Assembly (NCBI GenBank): GCA_050298695.1
Contig: JBNKUQ010000006.1
Coordinates: 1-61,654, forward strand
DNA from: CANLBN01 sp050298695
Lineage (GTDB): Bacteria; Pseudomonadota; Gammaproteobacteria; Pseudomonadales; Cellvibrionaceae
Length of the DNA: 61,654 nt
Direction of reading: 5' to 3'
The position numbers and the translations under genes are program-made. The notes under the pieces are model-generated. The model was not told where the DNA came from, made no database searches, and worked only from the letters and a program-made list of their open reading frames with translations. Below, piece after piece: positions 9,888 to 19,071 of this stretch. Numbering within the stretch: position 1 is the stretch's first letter; each line of letters opens with the position of its first letter.

Positions 9888-10238
9888 CAGTATATAAACG
9901 CAAAAAATAGGATGTGGGTAATAAGCCTTGAATATCGCCCAATTGCTTACCTAATGCATCCACTGTAGATGTTTCGGGTTCTGAGTCATCTTGTCTGCCC
10001 TATGTGGATTGAAGGATTCCGTGACCTTATATTCCCAATATTCCCAATTTGGTCCTAACTATACAAGCGCCAATAATTACCGTATAATCCGCCGCCTTCT
10101 TGGTGCTGGGTATTTCCCCAGTCCTGGTTAAATATGATTTTTTATTAGCCATTTTTGTAAAGGGCTAATGAGTAAAACAGAATTCGTCTTGCCGTGAGGC
10201 AATACCTTTAATCGAAAATTGATAGGATACAAGCCAGT
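9888..10238. other. Intergenic region upstream of the rpsP operon
   Basis: This 351-bp spacer has no convincing reading frame. It holds the candidate rpsP promoter at 10060-10088 and a leader of roughly 140 nt before the rpsP start. Nothing else recognisable was seen. Confidence 0.6.
10060..10088 (+). promoter_or_regulatory. Candidate rpsP operon promoter with GC-rich discriminator
   Basis: A perfect TATAAT box (10083-10088) is followed at once by CCGCCGCC, the GC-rich discriminator typical of stringently controlled ribosomal promoters. The -35 at 17-bp spacing (TATACA, 10060-10065) is poor, so strength may depend on other elements. The assignment is inferred from sequence and position only. 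Confidence 0.55.
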
Positions 10239-10490
10239 ATGGTTACCATTCGTCTATCTCGTGGCGGTTCAAAGAAGCGTCCTTTTTATCACCTAAATGT
10301 TACTGATAGTCGCAAGTCTCGCGATGGTCGCTTTATCGAGCGCGTAGGATTCTTTAACCCTATTGCTCGTGGTCAAGAAGAGCGTTTACGCTTGGACAAT
10401 GAGCGCATTCAGTATTGGTTGTCTCAAGGTGCACAACCATCAGAGCGCGTTGCTAAGTTATTGAAAGATCAGGCTAAAACAGCAGCGTAA
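10239..10490 (+). CDS. rpsP: 30S ribosomal protein S16
   Basis: The 83-residue protein begins MVTIRLSRGGSKKRPFYHL, the hallmark bS16 start, and has normal length. It is a primary-binding protein of the 30S subunit needed for 16S rRNA folding. It heads the conserved rpsP-rimM-trmD-rplS operon, with 21 bp to rimM. The AGGATACA ribosome site lies just before the ATG. Confidence 0.98.
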   Translation: MVTIRLSRGGSKKRPFYHLNVTDSRKSRDGRFIERVGFFNPIARGQEERLRLDNERIQYWLSQGAQPSERVAKLLKDQAKTAA

Positions 10491-10511
10491 TCTCCGCTCT
10501 AAGAGTCGAGC

Positions 10512-11039
10512 ATGTCAAATTTGATCGATGTTGGGCAGCTCTCAGCTGCTCACGGCATAAAAGGCTGGGTAAAAGTGCGTTCGCAAACAGAACCCGCTGC
10601 GAATATTTTTGACTATCAACCCTGGTACTTAAAGACTCGATATGGTGTAAAGCCCGTTGAACTTATCAATTGGCGGGCGCAGGGGAAAGGTTTTGTTGCG
10701 CAAATTAAAGGGATTAATGACCGCAATGAAGCCGAGCAACTATGCCCAGTGGGTATAGCGGTCGACAAAAGCTTGCTGCCGGACTTGGAGGCGGGCGACT
10801 ATTATTGGCACCAACTTCAAGGTTGTAGAGTGATTAGCACTTATCAAGGTCGTAGCCTTGATTTAGGTACAGTAAAAAGGATATTGCCAACAGGAGCTAA
10901 CGATGTGCTGGTTATTGAGGGAGATGAAACAAGTCTGGACGATCGTGAGCGCTTAATCCCTTATGTGCCGGATCAATTCGTTATAAAGGTTGATATAGAG
11001 CAGCAAGTCATCACAGTAGATTGGGATCCTGATTTTTAA
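10512..11039 (+). CDS. rimM: Ribosome maturation factor RimM
   Basis: The 175-residue protein has the RimM N-terminal beta-barrel signature (VGQLSAAHGIKGWVKV) and the C-terminal PRC-barrel with LIPYVPDQFV. It assists 30S head assembly by binding S19 and 16S rRNA. Its position between rpsP and trmD confirms the call. Length and spacing are normal. Confidence 0.97.
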   Translation: MSNLIDVGQLSAAHGIKGWVKVRSQTEPAANIFDYQPWYLKTRYGVKPVELINWRAQGKGFVAQIKGINDRNEAEQLCPVGIAVDKSLLPDLEAGDYYWHQLQGCRVISTYQGRSLDLGTVKRILPTGANDVLVIEGDETSLDDRERLIPYVPDQFVIKVDIEQQVITVDWDPDF

Positions 11040-11075
11040 TCGCCCAAACTATACGAGAACGATACAACGACCGCA

Positions 11076-11888
11076 ATGGCTGAACAAACTAACAGAAAAA
11101 TCGCGGTAGTGACTCTGTTTCCTGAAATGTTCAATGCATTGAAGGATCACGGTGTGACAGGTCGGGCGGTCAAACAGGGTCTGCTGGAGTTGAATTTTGT
11201 TAACCCCAGAGACTTCACTAATGACCGTCACCAAACAGTGGACGATCGCCCTTATGGCGGTGGTCCTGGTATGGTCATGAAGATTGAGCCTTTAAAGGCG
11301 GCAATAGAGCATGCTAAAAGTACCGTTGCTGATGCGGGTAAAGGTAATGATAGCCAGGTAAGCCCATCTCGAGTGGTCTATCTGTCGCCCCAGGGCCAGT
11401 TGCTGAAGCAAAAAGATGTGAAAAATTTTGCTCAGTCTGCAGTATATCGGCGCTTAGTATTGGTTGCGGGGCGCTATGAAGGGATTGATGAGCGTCTATT
11501 AGCAGAGCAGATTGATGAGGAGTGGTCTATTGGTGACTACGTTTTAAGTGGTGGCGAACTGCCCGCGATGGTTTTAATGGATGCGCTCATACGTTTATTA
11601 CCAGGTGCGCTAGGGCATGCTGAGTCAGCAGAGCAGGACTCTTTCTCAGAAGGTTTACTGGATTGCCCTCACTACACGCGTCCTGAAATCTATCAAGGAC
11701 AGGCGGTTCCCGCAGTATTGATGTCGGGCAACCACAGTGATATAGCGTGTTGGCGGCAGCAGCAGTCGCTTGGTAGAACCTGGCTAAGGCGGCCGGATTT
11801 GTTAGAGAAAATAGAATTAACGGTGGAGCAAGCCGAATTGCTGGAGTCTTTTAAAGCTTCGGTAAAAAATGAACAACCAAACAATTAA
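11076..11888 (+). CDS. trmD: tRNA (guanine-37-N1)-methyltransferase TrmD
   Basis: The 270-residue SPOUT-fold methyltransferase uses S-adenosylmethionine to methylate G37 of tRNAs that read CNN codons, preventing +1 frameshifting. Visible motifs are the N-terminal VVTLFPEMF, RPYGGGPGMVMK, the knot region LVAGRYEGIDERL and SIGDYVLSGGELPAM. The N-terminal MAEQTNRK extension is slightly longer than the E. coli protein. The gene lies 36 bp after rimM and 67 bp before rplS. Confidence 0.98.
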   Translation: MAEQTNRKIAVVTLFPEMFNALKDHGVTGRAVKQGLLELNFVNPRDFTNDRHQTVDDRPYGGGPGMVMKIEPLKAAIEHAKSTVADAGKGNDSQVSPSRVVYLSPQGQLLKQKDVKNFAQSAVYRRLVLVAGRYEGIDERLLAEQIDEEWSIGDYVLSGGELPAMVLMDALIRLLPGALGHAESAEQDSFSEGLLDCPHYTRPEIYQGQAVPAVLMSGNHSDIACWRQQQSLGRTWLRRPDLLEKIELTVEQAELLESFKASVKNEQPNN

Positions 11889-11955
11889 CAATCAAACAAT
11901 TAACAAAGTAATGCTAGCTGTGAAGCTACACACTCTATGTAATGAGGAAAACTCA

Positions 11956-12306
11956 ATGACTAACAAAATTATTCAAGAACTGGATAACGAGCAAATCAAA
12001 CAGGATATCCCACCATTTTCTCCAGGTGATACGGTTGTTGTTCAAGTGAAAGTAAAAGAGGGAACTCGTGAGCGTTTACAGGCCTATGAAGGTGTTGTGA
12101 TCGGTAAACGCAACCGCGGTTTAAACTCAGCATTTACTGTGCGTAAAATCAGCCATGGTGTGGGTGTAGAACGTACTTTCCAGTTACACAGTCCTTTGTT
12201 GGATAGTGTTACCGTTAAGCGTCGTGGTGATGTGCGTCAAGCTAAGTTGTATTACTTGCGCGGATTGACTGGACGTGCAGCACGTATTAAAGAGAAGCTT
12301 AACTAA
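11956..12306 (+). CDS. rplS: 50S ribosomal protein L19
   Basis: The true start is the ATG at 11956, preceded by GAGGAAAA at about 8-nt spacing, giving a 116-residue protein of normal length. An in-frame extension back to 11869 would overlap trmD and add a non-homologous N-terminus. Family motifs include FSPGDTVVVQVKVKEGTRER, YEGVVIGKRNRG and a C-terminal KLYYLRGLTGRAARIKE. bL19 sits at the 30S-50S interface. A strong terminator follows at 12339. Confidence 0.98.
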   Translation: MTNKIIQELDNEQIKQDIPPFSPGDTVVVQVKVKEGTRERLQAYEGVVIGKRNRGLNSAFTVRKISHGVGVERTFQLHSPLLDSVTVKRRGDVRQAKLYYLRGLTGRAARIKEKLN

Positions 12307-12338
12307 TTATTGGATTATCGATAATAGCTTTCTTAAAA

Positions 12339-12370
12339 GCCGGGATGAGATTAATCATCCCGGCTTTTTT
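12339..12370. terminator. Rho-independent terminator of the rpsP-rplS operon, probably bidirectional
   Basis: A perfect 10-bp GC-rich stem (GCCGGGATGA, 12339-12348, with its complement at 12355-12364) and a 6-nt loop are followed by six T residues. A-rich sequence on the left side means the same hairpin could also stop xerD transcription on the opposite strand. Confidence 0.92.
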
Positions 12371-12390
12371 ATTTTGTGAGGTTTTTGTGT

Positions 12391-13302
12391 TTATCCTCTG
12401 GGGTGGTGTTTAGAGTGAAGTTCTTGAAGCCTAGCTTGGGCGATATGGGTATAAATCTGTGTGGTTGATAGATCACTGTGTCCTAAGAGCATCTGCACTA
12501 CACGTAAGTCAGCGCCATGATTAAGCAGATGGGTGGCAAAGGCATGTCGTAAGGTGTGTGGAGATAGCGCTTTTTCAATACCGGCTACCTTGGCCCAGTG
12601 TTTAATGCGATGCCAAAATGTTTGACGAGTCATGGTTTTACCTCGTGTGCTAGGAAAAACACAGTCAACACTCTTGTGTTTAATGAGTTCGCCTCGTCCT
12701 TCGCGTAAATAACGTTCCAGCCAGCTAACCGCTTCTTCCCCCAGTGGAACAAGACGTTCTTTGCCTCCTTTGCCAAATATACGAACAACCCCCTGACGCA
12801 AATTGACTTCAGACATTTTCAATGAAACCAATTCAGAAACCCGTAAGCCGCAGGCATAGATCACTTCAAGCATAGCTTTGTCTCTTAAATCGATGGCTGT
12901 TTCACTGTTGATGAGGCCTTTACAATTTGGCGCATTGAGTAGCTTGTCCACATCTTCTTCTGTTAAGGACTTGGGCAGAGGACGGCCAAGGGAGGGATTG
13001 TCGATGGATTGAGTTGGGTTGTGTTGTAAACGATTCTCCCTCATCAAATATTGATAAAATCCGCGTAAGCAGGATAGAAAACGTGCAGTGGAACGGGACG
13101 AAAGCTGTTTTTTGAAGCGTTCAGCTAAATGTTGTTGGATATCGATACTAGTTACTTCTAGCAGTGACTTATCGAGTGTTTCAGCAAAACTGTACAAATC
13201 GCGTCGGTAGGCTTGGATGGTATTGTCACTTAAGCCTTTTTCTAGCCAAAGTGCTTGTTGGTACCGGTTAATTAGGTTCTCACTTTCCTTGATATAGGTC
13301 AC
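12391..13302 (-). CDS. xerD: Site-specific tyrosine recombinase XerD
   Basis: The 303-residue protein has the SAM-like N-terminal core-binding domain and the catalytic domain with R154, K178, H249/R252 (HTLRH), H275 (LGHSD) and nucleophile Y284 (TQIYTH). The C-terminal tail HSKHHPRG is typical of XerD. With XerC it resolves chromosome dimers at dif under FtsK control. It is not linked to an integron or prophage here; the neighbouring dsbC-hom-thrC-recJ order is the housekeeping context known from Pseudomonas. Confidence 0.96.
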   Translation of the reverse strand: MTYIKESENLINRYQQALWLEKGLSDNTIQAYRRDLYSFAETLDKSLLEVTSIDIQQHLAERFKKQLSSRSTARFLSCLRGFYQYLMRENRLQHNPTQSIDNPSLGRPLPKSLTEEDVDKLLNAPNCKGLINSETAIDLRDKAMLEVIYACGLRVSELVSLKMSEVNLRQGVVRIFGKGGKERLVPLGEEAVSWLERYLREGRGELIKHKSVDCVFPSTRGKTMTRQTFWHRIKHWAKVAGIEKALSPHTLRHAFATHLLNHGADLRVVQMLLGHSDLSTTQIYTHIAQARLQELHSKHHPRG

Positions 13303-13512
13303 AAATTTAGTCTCGGAGTGATAATGTTAGATATTATAGAGGTATCGTATCGTATACTGGATAGTGTGAGTCAGAGTTTTAACGTTATTGGAACTTTGTT
13401 GTAGGTTTTGGCTCGAAGCAGCATGGGATATATCATAGCCGAGTTTATCGAGCAAAATAATGATCTATGATTTTAAATTAATAATTGAGATTAACAGTAG
13501 AGAGTAATAGCA

Positions 13513-14340
13513 GTGAACAGCCTTCGATATATAAAGAGCGCCCAAGCGGCATGTGTTGCACTTATTTTTGGGCTTTTCATGGTCCTTTCAACGGCAGTTT
13601 TGGCTCAGCCAATGGCGCCATCTAAGCCAGTAGAGAAAAGTGCTACAGGTGAAGTCCCTCCAGGCGTTCAGCAACGCATACTGTCGCGCCTCAAAAAAGC
13701 ACGTCCCCAATTAAATTTCTCGGATATAGAGCCCTCTCCAATGGAGGATGTTTACCGTATCAAGGTTAATGGTCAGCTTGCGTTTGTTGGTAGAGACGGT
13801 GGTTACATGATCGTTGGTGAGATGTATGAGGTTCAGGAAAATAATTTAGTTAATTTACAGGAGCAAGAGCGCCAAGCTGCTGAACTTGCTTTTGCGCCGA
13901 AGCGTGCGCAAATTATTAGCGCAATTAGCAAAGATGATATGGTGATCTATACTCCAGAAGGTGAAGTTAAGGGGTATGTCAATGTGTTTACCGATATCGA
14001 TTGTGGCTATTGTCGTCGCCTACATAGCCAGTTGGCATCATTCCTAGAAAAAGGGATAGAGATTCGTTATTTGGCTTTTCCTCGAGCTGGAGCTAAGTCG
14101 CAAAGCGCGCAAAAATTAGCAACTGTGTGGTGTTCTGATAATCGCCAGGAGTTGCTGACTCGCTTCAAAAAAGGCGAGCAAGTACCTATACAAGCCTGCG
14201 ATAACAACCCCGTGGCTGACCAGTACATGTTAGGGCAGGAAATTGGCGTTACGGGTACTCCAGCTATTGTGCTTGAGTCTGGGCGCATTATTCCGGGTGC
14301 GGTCAGCGCAGATTATCTCGCCAAGGAAATGGGTATTTGA
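13513..14340 (+). CDS. dsbC: Thiol:disulfide interchange protein DsbC
   Basis: A signal peptide (about 1-32) leads to a DsbC/DsbG dimerisation domain (about 50-120) and a thioredoxin-fold domain with active site CGYC (C164, C167) and the cis-Pro loop TGTPAIV. It is the periplasmic disulfide isomerase that corrects wrongly paired cysteines. The start is GTG, with AGAGAG upstream. It diverges from xerD across 210 bp and precedes hom, the same order as in Pseudomonas. Confidence 0.95.
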   Translation: MNSLRYIKSAQAACVALIFGLFMVLSTAVLAQPMAPSKPVEKSATGEVPPGVQQRILSRLKKARPQLNFSDIEPSPMEDVYRIKVNGQLAFVGRDGGYMIVGEMYEVQENNLVNLQEQERQAAELAFAPKRAQIISAISKDDMVIYTPEGEVKGYVNVFTDIDCGYCRRLHSQLASFLEKGIEIRYLAFPRAGAKSQSAQKLATVWCSDNRQELLTRFKKGEQVPIQACDNNPVADQYMLGQEIGVTGTPAIVLESGRIIPGAVSADYLAKEMGI

Positions 14341-14413
14341 GATAACTTTATTTTGCAAGCCTTTGTAATGAGGCTCTCTTCCTATCACATACGATCCTTT
14401 GATTGACAGCTTT

Positions 14414-14450
14414 GGCGGCGCCTAGTAAGGTTGCCGCCTTTCCGTTTTCT
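14414..14450 (+). terminator. Hairpin between dsbC and hom, terminator-like
   Basis: GGCGGC (14414-14419) pairs with GCCGCC (14433-14438) and is followed by the T-rich run TTTCCGTTTTCTTCTT. It may end dsbC transcription or attenuate read-through into hom. A TTGACA box at 14403-14408 lies just upstream, so promoter elements and hairpin overlap. No threonine/isoleucine-rich leader peptide was found. Confidence 0.5.
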
Positions 14451-14470
14451 TCTTATTTAGGACGTCAGTT

Positions 14471-15787
14471 TTGAAATCCCTTGAGCCTCATAAAATCGTT
14501 AACATTGGTATTTGCGGTTTGGGAACGGTTGGCAGCGGCACTTTTAATGTGTTGATGCGTAATCATGTTCTCATACAATCTAGAGTGAACTGTGAAATCA
14601 AAATTACTCAGATTGGCGCTCGACGAGACAACCCCGCTTGCGATCTTTCTGGTGTCGATGTTCAGCGCGATATTTTTGAGGTAGTTAATAACCCCGATAT
14701 TGATATCTTAGTTGAGTTGGTAGGGGGCACCACTATTGCTAAGGACTTGGTCTTAAAAGCAATTGAAAATGGTAAGCACGTGGTGACGGCGAACAAAGCA
14801 CTCATTGCTGAATTTGGTAACGAGATCTTTGCTGCTGCCAAGCTCAAAAACGTCATTGTTGCTTATGAAGGCGCTGTAGCGGGTGGTATCCCCGTTATTA
14901 AAGCGATGCGTGAAGGCTTAGCGGCTAATCGCATTGAGTGGCTTGCGGGTATTATTAATGGGACAGGCAATTTTATTTTGACGGAAATGGGCGATAAAAA
15001 TCGCGATTTCGATTCAGTGTTAAAAGAAGCTCAAGCCAAAGGTTATGCTGAAGCAGACCCGACATTTGATGTTGAAGGGATCGATGCCGCGCATAAGTTG
15101 GTCATCCTTGCTTCTTTAGCGTTTGGTATGCCTTTGCAATACGACAAAGTCTTCACCGAAGGCATCAGTAAAATCGAAACCAAAGATATTGAATATGCTA
15201 AAAAGTTGGGATATCGCATCAAACATATTGGCATTGCAAGAGAGTCTGAGCAAGGTATTGAATTGCGTGTTCACCCTACGTTGATACCCCATAAACGCTT
15301 GATTGCCAATGTTAATGGTGTCATGAATGCCATTGTTGTTAAGGGTGATGCGGTAGGGCCAACACTTTACTACGGTGCGGGTGCAGGTGCTAAACCTACG
15401 GCTTCTGCGGTTGTGGCGGATATTATCGATATTGCGCGACACATTAGTACGGGCACACAAAATCCACCTCCGGCTTTAGGTTTTAACAACCTGGTAGAGA
15501 AGCACATAATGGCGATGGATTGCGTTGAAACTGCCTATTACTTGCACTTAGTCGTTGACGATAAACCAGGAGTATTGTCGCAATTGACGAAAGTGTTGAG
15601 CGATGAAAATATTGGTATAGAAGCCATGCATCAGGAAGAACCCGAAGAGGGTGAAAACTACGCTGAAATAGTATTGCTGACAGATCAAACGATCGAGTCC
15701 AGTCTATTGAGAGCGGTTCAGCAAATTGAATCCTTGACGATTGTTCAAGGTGAAGTTAAAAAGATAAGAGTAGAAAGTTTAGGTTAG
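14471..15787 (+). CDS. hom: Homoserine dehydrogenase
   Basis: The 438-residue monofunctional enzyme reduces aspartate semialdehyde to homoserine. It has a Rossmann NAD(P) site (GICGLGTVGSGT, about 13-24), the catalytic region with GTGNFILTEM and KGYAEADPTFDVEGIDAAHK, and a C-terminal ACT domain (about 352-430) that usually mediates threonine feedback inhibition. No aspartokinase domain is fused, unlike E. coli ThrA. The start is TTG, supported by AGGA at 14459-14462. thrC follows after 17 bp, forming a hom-thrC pair. Confidence 0.96.
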   Translation: MKSLEPHKIVNIGICGLGTVGSGTFNVLMRNHVLIQSRVNCEIKITQIGARRDNPACDLSGVDVQRDIFEVVNNPDIDILVELVGGTTIAKDLVLKAIENGKHVVTANKALIAEFGNEIFAAAKLKNVIVAYEGAVAGGIPVIKAMREGLAANRIEWLAGIINGTGNFILTEMGDKNRDFDSVLKEAQAKGYAEADPTFDVEGIDAAHKLVILASLAFGMPLQYDKVFTEGISKIETKDIEYAKKLGYRIKHIGIARESEQGIELRVHPTLIPHKRLIANVNGVMNAIVVKGDAVGPTLYYGAGAGAKPTASAVVADIIDIARHISTGTQNPPPALGFNNLVEKHIMAMDCVETAYYLHLVVDDKPGVLSQLTKVLSDENIGIEAMHQEEPEEGENYAEIVLLTDQTIESSLLRAVQQIESLTIVQGEVKKIRVESLG

Positions 15788-15804
15788 CGATAAAGAGAAA
15801 TATT

Positions 15805-17199
15805 GTGAAATATATTAGTACTCGTGGCGAAGCCCCCACACTGGAATTTGAAGATGTTGTTTTAACTGGATTGGCCAGCGATGGTGGTTTGTATGTTCCA
15901 GAAACACTGCCCACTTTTTCTAAAGATGAAATTGCTTCATGGGCGGGACTCAGTTACCAAGAATTGGCATTTAAGGTGATTAGCCCTTTTGTTGCTGATG
16001 CATTGAATGATGATGAATTGAGAGAAATTATTAATAAGTCCTATGGGACTTTTCGTCATGATGCGATTGCGCCATTGGTACAAACGGGGCACAACGAGTG
16101 GATTCTGGAGTTGTTTCAAGGACCCACCTTGGCCTTTAAAGATTTTGCGCTGCAATTTTTAGGAAACTTACTGGATCATATTTTAAAAAAGCGGCAGCAG
16201 AAAGTCGTCGTTATGGGAGCAACCTCGGGCGATACAGGTTCAGCTGCTATTGAAGGCTGTCGTCACTGTGACAATATTGATATTTTTATATTGCATCCTC
16301 ACCAACGTGTATCCGATGTTCAGCGTAAGCAAATGACATCTGTGTTGGCAAATAATGTTCATAACATAGCATTAGAAGGTAATTTTGATGATTGCCAAAA
16401 TATGGTGAAGGCTAGCTTTCGCGATCAATCTTTCTTGCCTAACGGACGTCAACTTGTTGCCGTTAACTCTATTAACTGGGCGCGTATAATGGCTCAGATT
16501 GTTTACTACTTTTATTCCGCTTTGGCCTTGGGTGGCCCTCATCGCGCTATTTCTTTTTCTGTTCCCACGGGTAATTTTGGCGATATTTTTGCGGGCTACT
16601 TGGCTAAAAAAATGGGCTTGCCCATTGAGCAGTTAATAGTTGCTACCAATGCTAATGATATATTGCATCGCTGTATTAGCAACAATGATCATAGTAAAAA
16701 AGAATTGCTGCATTCATTGTCTCCGAGCATGGATATCATGGTGTCGAGCAACTTTGAGCGTTTGCTATTCGATGCTTATGGTAATAATGGTGAAGCTATT
16801 CAGCAGTTAATGGAAGATTTTAAATCGGGTAGTATGTCTCTGCGTGCGGATGTATTGGCTAAAATACAACATCATTTTGACAGTTATCGTTTAGATGATG
16901 ATGAAATGATAAACGTTATTACTCAGGTATTTGATCATACTGAATACTTGCTTGATCCGCATACGGCGATTGGTGTTGAAGCGGCACGTAAAAAACGATT
17001 AAACAGCACAACACCAATGGTTTGTTTGGCCACAGCTCACCCGGCTAAATTTGGTGAAGCCATCCAAAAAGCAGGTTTGGGTGAACCCGCTCTTCCGCAT
17101 CATATGGCTGACTTATTTGACCGTGAAGAACGTTACCAAGTATTGAAAAATGATATCAGTGCTGTACAAGCGTTTATGCAAGAGAATATTCGTGCATAA
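15805..17199 (+). CDS. thrC: Threonine synthase
   Basis: The 464-residue PLP enzyme converts O-phosphohomoserine to threonine. The N-terminal MKYISTRG, the PLP lysine K112 in TLAFKDFALQ, and the GATSGDTGSAAIEG phosphate loop are clear. Length fits the long bacterial ThrC class. The start is GTG at 15805 with AAAGAGAAA upstream. It completes threonine synthesis together with hom. recJ follows 29 bp later. Confidence 0.97.
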   Translation: MKYISTRGEAPTLEFEDVVLTGLASDGGLYVPETLPTFSKDEIASWAGLSYQELAFKVISPFVADALNDDELREIINKSYGTFRHDAIAPLVQTGHNEWILELFQGPTLAFKDFALQFLGNLLDHILKKRQQKVVVMGATSGDTGSAAIEGCRHCDNIDIFILHPHQRVSDVQRKQMTSVLANNVHNIALEGNFDDCQNMVKASFRDQSFLPNGRQLVAVNSINWARIMAQIVYYFYSALALGGPHRAISFSVPTGNFGDIFAGYLAKKMGLPIEQLIVATNANDILHRCISNNDHSKKELLHSLSPSMDIMVSSNFERLLFDAYGNNGEAIQQLMEDFKSGSMSLRADVLAKIQHHFDSYRLDDDEMINVITQVFDHTEYLLDPHTAIGVEAARKKRLNSTTPMVCLATAHPAKFGEAIQKAGLGEPALPHHMADLFDREERYQVLKNDISAVQAFMQENIRA

Positions 17200-17228
17200 A
17201 TGAGCCCTCATAATTAATACATCCCTTA

Positions 17229-18962
17229 ATGCCTAAAATAATACGGCGTGAAGAAACCACTTCAAATTTGGGTGAATCCATTTCACCCATCCTCCAGCGT
17301 GTTTATGCTGCGCGCGGAGTTAAGCATACATACGAAGTTGATTATCAACTTAAATATCTTGCTAAGCCCAGCCTTTTAAAAGGCGTTCCAGAAGCGGTGG
17401 CCATATTGGTGAAAGCGCTGACCTTGCAACATAAAGTGCTAATCGTCGGTGATTTTGATGCCGATGGTGCAACGAGTTGTACCCTTGCCATATTAGCGTT
17501 GCGAGCAATGGGTTTACAGTATATTGATTTTCTTGTTCCCAATCGCTTTGAATATGGCTACGGTCTTACACCAGAAATTGTTGATGTCGCGCATCAATCT
17601 AATCCAGATTTAATCATTACTGTGGATAACGGTATTGCCAGTATCAGTGGCGTTGCTCGCGCCAATCAACTAGGTATATCTGTCATCGTTACCGATCACC
17701 ATCTACAAGGTGATGTTTTGCCGGATGCTGCCGCCATTATTAATCCCAATCAACAGGGTTGTGAATTTCCGAGTAAAAACCTAGCGGGTGTGGGAGTTAT
17801 TTTTTATTTATTGAGTGCTCTCCGTGCCGAGCTAAGGGCTCAAAATTGGTTTCAGCAGCATAATATTTCTGAGCCCAATATGGCGGAATATCTTGATTTA
17901 GTCGCTTTGGGAACAGTTGCCGACGTAGTGCCATTAGATCACAACAACCGCACTTTAGTGTATCAGGGAATTCAACGAGTGAGAGCGGGTAAAGCGCGCC
18001 CCGGCATTCTTGCTTTGCTAGCGGTTGCAGGAAAAGATTACCGACGACTAAGTAGTCAGGACTTTGGTTTTATTGTAGGACCACGCTTGAATGCGGCAGG
18101 GCGTTTGGACGATATATCGATTGGGATTCAGTGTTTATTAACAGAGGACCATGATGTCGCTCGCGAGCTAGCGAGTGAGCTCGATGGTTTAAACCGCGAT
18201 CGCCGAGCGATAGAATCGTCTATGCAAAAAGAAGCGGTATCGATGTTGGATTCTTTAACGTTAAATAAGCAAGAATTGCCCTGGGGACTTTGCTTATACG
18301 AGGAAAACTGGCATCAAGGTGTGGTTGGTATTCTCGCGTCGCGGGTAAAAGAAAAGGTTCATCGCCCAGTGATTGCCTTTGCAAAAGCAGATGATGGTAC
18401 TTTAAAAGGCTCCGCTCGTTCTATTAATGGTTTACATATTCGCGATGTTCTCGATGAAATTGCAACTCAGCAACCAGAGGTGATACAAAAATTTGGCGGA
18501 CATGCCATGGCGGCAGGTCTTAGTTTAGAATTAAAGCAATTTGAAAATTTTAAAGTACTTTTTGATGAAGTGGTTCGAAAAAAACTAAGAGAAGACCAAT
18601 TACAAGAAGTCTATTTAAGTGATGGTGAATTGGCAGTAGAGTATCTAAATTTACACCATGCCCAGCTTATACAAAGTGCTGGTCCGTGGGGACAAGGTTT
18701 TCCTGAACCGCTATTCGATGGCGATTTTATTGTGATCAATCAGCGTTTGGTGGGAGAAAAACACCTAAAACTGACCTTAGCATTACCCGATAACTCTCAA
18801 TTACTAATAGATGGTATTGCGTTTAATATTGATCTTAGTATCTGGCCAAACAAGGAAGTGGAGCGAGTTAAATTAGTCTACCAACTGACCGTGAATGAAT
18901 TCCGTGGTCAAGAAACAGTACAGTTTTTGGTTGCTTATATTGAGCCTATCTCTAGCCAATAG
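17229..18962 (+). CDS. recJ: Single-stranded-DNA-specific exonuclease RecJ
   Basis: The 577-residue protein has the DHH-family motifs GDFDADGATS (near 76), VDNGIA (near 136), VTDHH (near 156) and a DHHA1 domain with KFGGHAMAAGL (near 419), followed by the RecJ OB domain. It degrades single-stranded DNA 5' to 3' in recombination and base-excision/mismatch repair. It lies directly after thrC, as in Pseudomonas, and converges with the minus-strand rhomboid operon. Only about 110 bp separate them. Confidence 0.97.
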   Translation: MPKIIRREETTSNLGESISPILQRVYAARGVKHTYEVDYQLKYLAKPSLLKGVPEAVAILVKALTLQHKVLIVGDFDADGATSCTLAILALRAMGLQYIDFLVPNRFEYGYGLTPEIVDVAHQSNPDLIITVDNGIASISGVARANQLGISVIVTDHHLQGDVLPDAAAIINPNQQGCEFPSKNLAGVGVIFYLLSALRAELRAQNWFQQHNISEPNMAEYLDLVALGTVADVVPLDHNNRTLVYQGIQRVRAGKARPGILALLAVAGKDYRRLSSQDFGFIVGPRLNAAGRLDDISIGIQCLLTEDHDVARELASELDGLNRDRRAIESSMQKEAVSMLDSLTLNKQELPWGLCLYEENWHQGVVGILASRVKEKVHRPVIAFAKADDGTLKGSARSINGLHIRDVLDEIATQQPEVIQKFGGHAMAAGLSLELKQFENFKVLFDEVVRKKLREDQLQEVYLSDGELAVEYLNLHHAQLIQSAGPWGQGFPEPLFDGDFIVINQRLVGEKHLKLTLALPDNSQLLIDGIAFNIDLSIWPNKEVERVKLVYQLTVNEFRGQETVQFLVAYIEPISSQ

Positions 18963-19071
18963 ACTGAAATGTTTATTATCTGTAAATAGAATAAACAGGT
19001 AAGTTGGATTAGCTAGCATTTAATTTTACAGACATTGCCAGATTGAATTTACGGCCTGTTGAAAAAGCCTA

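Noticed and set aside
12391..13302. Tyrosine recombinase as a sign of an integrated element
   Set aside because: The sequence is XerD by length, catalytic pattern and C-terminal tail, and the surrounding order is a housekeeping arrangement.
14360..14470. Threonine attenuator with leader peptide before hom
   Set aside because: A hairpin and T-rich run are present, but the only short frame (ATG near 14369) has no run of Thr or Ile codons.
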